Part shown: positions 36,545-36,722 of the stretch, piece after piece | How the letters are laid out: the number at the start of each line of letters is the position of its first letter | Numbering within the stretch: position 1 is the first letter of the stretch | NCBI GenBank assembly: GCA_003353845.1 | Contig: PIVT01000038.1 | Location: 1-36,722, forward strand | Direction: 5' to 3' | Length of the DNA stretch: 36,722 bases | Source of the DNA: Pseudomonadota bacterium | GTDB taxonomy: Bacteria; Myxococcota_A; UBA9160; JADFDR01 | Notes under the pieces: generated by a model | Seen by the model: the letters and a program-made list of their open reading frames with translations, nothing else | Databases searched by the model: none | What the model was told of the DNA's origin: nothing | Made by a program: the position numbers and the translations under genes

Positions 36545-36722
36545 TTCCCCACCCTGATTCTTGGATTTTCACACATTTTCTTTCTTGCGAAGCCTACACT
36601 GTTAAGTACCTGACACATTTAGCAAATCAAATATTGCTCCGACTTTGGCCCCGCTGTGAAATATTTATTAAAGGGTGATATCAAGGCACTGCAAAAGAAA
36701 ATAAGCAGTGTGCCGTTTATTG

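Noticed and set aside
36682-36714. Hairpin GGCACTGC with GCAGTGTGCC near the window end
   Set aside because: It needs a two-base bulge, and no gene end is visible beside it, so calling a terminator would be unsupported.

Overview
The window looks like an ordinary chromosomal stretch of a Gram-negative bacterium, most likely a Pseudomonadota (proteobacterium). The signs are a single-chain PurL of about 1,315 residues with a fused glutaminase domain, SecB, YaeQ, a PrlC-type oligopeptidase, a PepN-type M1 aminopeptidase, a TopA with several C-terminal zinc ribbons, and ClpB. I cannot place it more finely. Coding DNA is moderately GC-rich (a hand count of one ClpB line gives 35 of 60). The stretch at about 13.6-14.25 kb is clearly AT-rich (20 and 21 of 60 in two lines). 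I found no tRNA, rRNA, CRISPR array, transposase, integrase or phage genes.

Layout. 0-9.6 kb: YaeQ, a patatin-like phospholipase, oligopeptidase A overlapping a short-chain dehydrogenase, a POT-family peptide transporter, a LamG-VanZ membrane protein and a membrane-bound diguanylate cyclase. 9.6-13.5 kb: purL. 13.5-14.6 kb: an AT-rich interval and a small lysine-rich ribbon-helix-helix protein, closed by a strong bidirectional terminator. 14.7-17.6 kb: the three-gene proton-translocating transhydrogenase operon pntA1-pntA2-pntB on the minus strand. 17.8-21.7 kb: a DASS-family anion transporter, a two-zinc-ribbon protein, a DUF547 protein and a hotdog thioesterase. 22-25.5 kb: topA and a membrane-anchored coiled-coil protein. 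25.5-29.6 kb: an SGNH hydrolase gene lying between two copies of the junction between the coiled-coil gene and pepN, then pepN. 29.8-36.5 kb: a cyclophilin lipoprotein, an NTF2-like protein, secB, clpB, gap and mazG.

Most genes are single housekeeping units. True operon structure is seen only for prlC-SDR, the pnt genes, topA with the coiled-coil gene, and perhaps cyclophilin with the NTF2-like gene. Several convergent pairs meet with overlapping or nearly touching stop codons.

The most notable observation is an 83-bp duplication of the coiled-coil/pepN convergent junction (25518-25600 and 26859-26941, 69 of 83 identical). It brackets a 1.26-kb insert carrying the SGNH hydrolase. The left copy still encodes the last residues of a diverged PepN with synonymous changes, so it looks like a piece of a related organism's pepN that came in with the cargo. 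Second in interest are the lysine-rich ribbon-helix-helix protein, whose tail resembles that of TopA, and a 73-bp imperfect palindrome that starts in the stop codon of the anion transporter gene.
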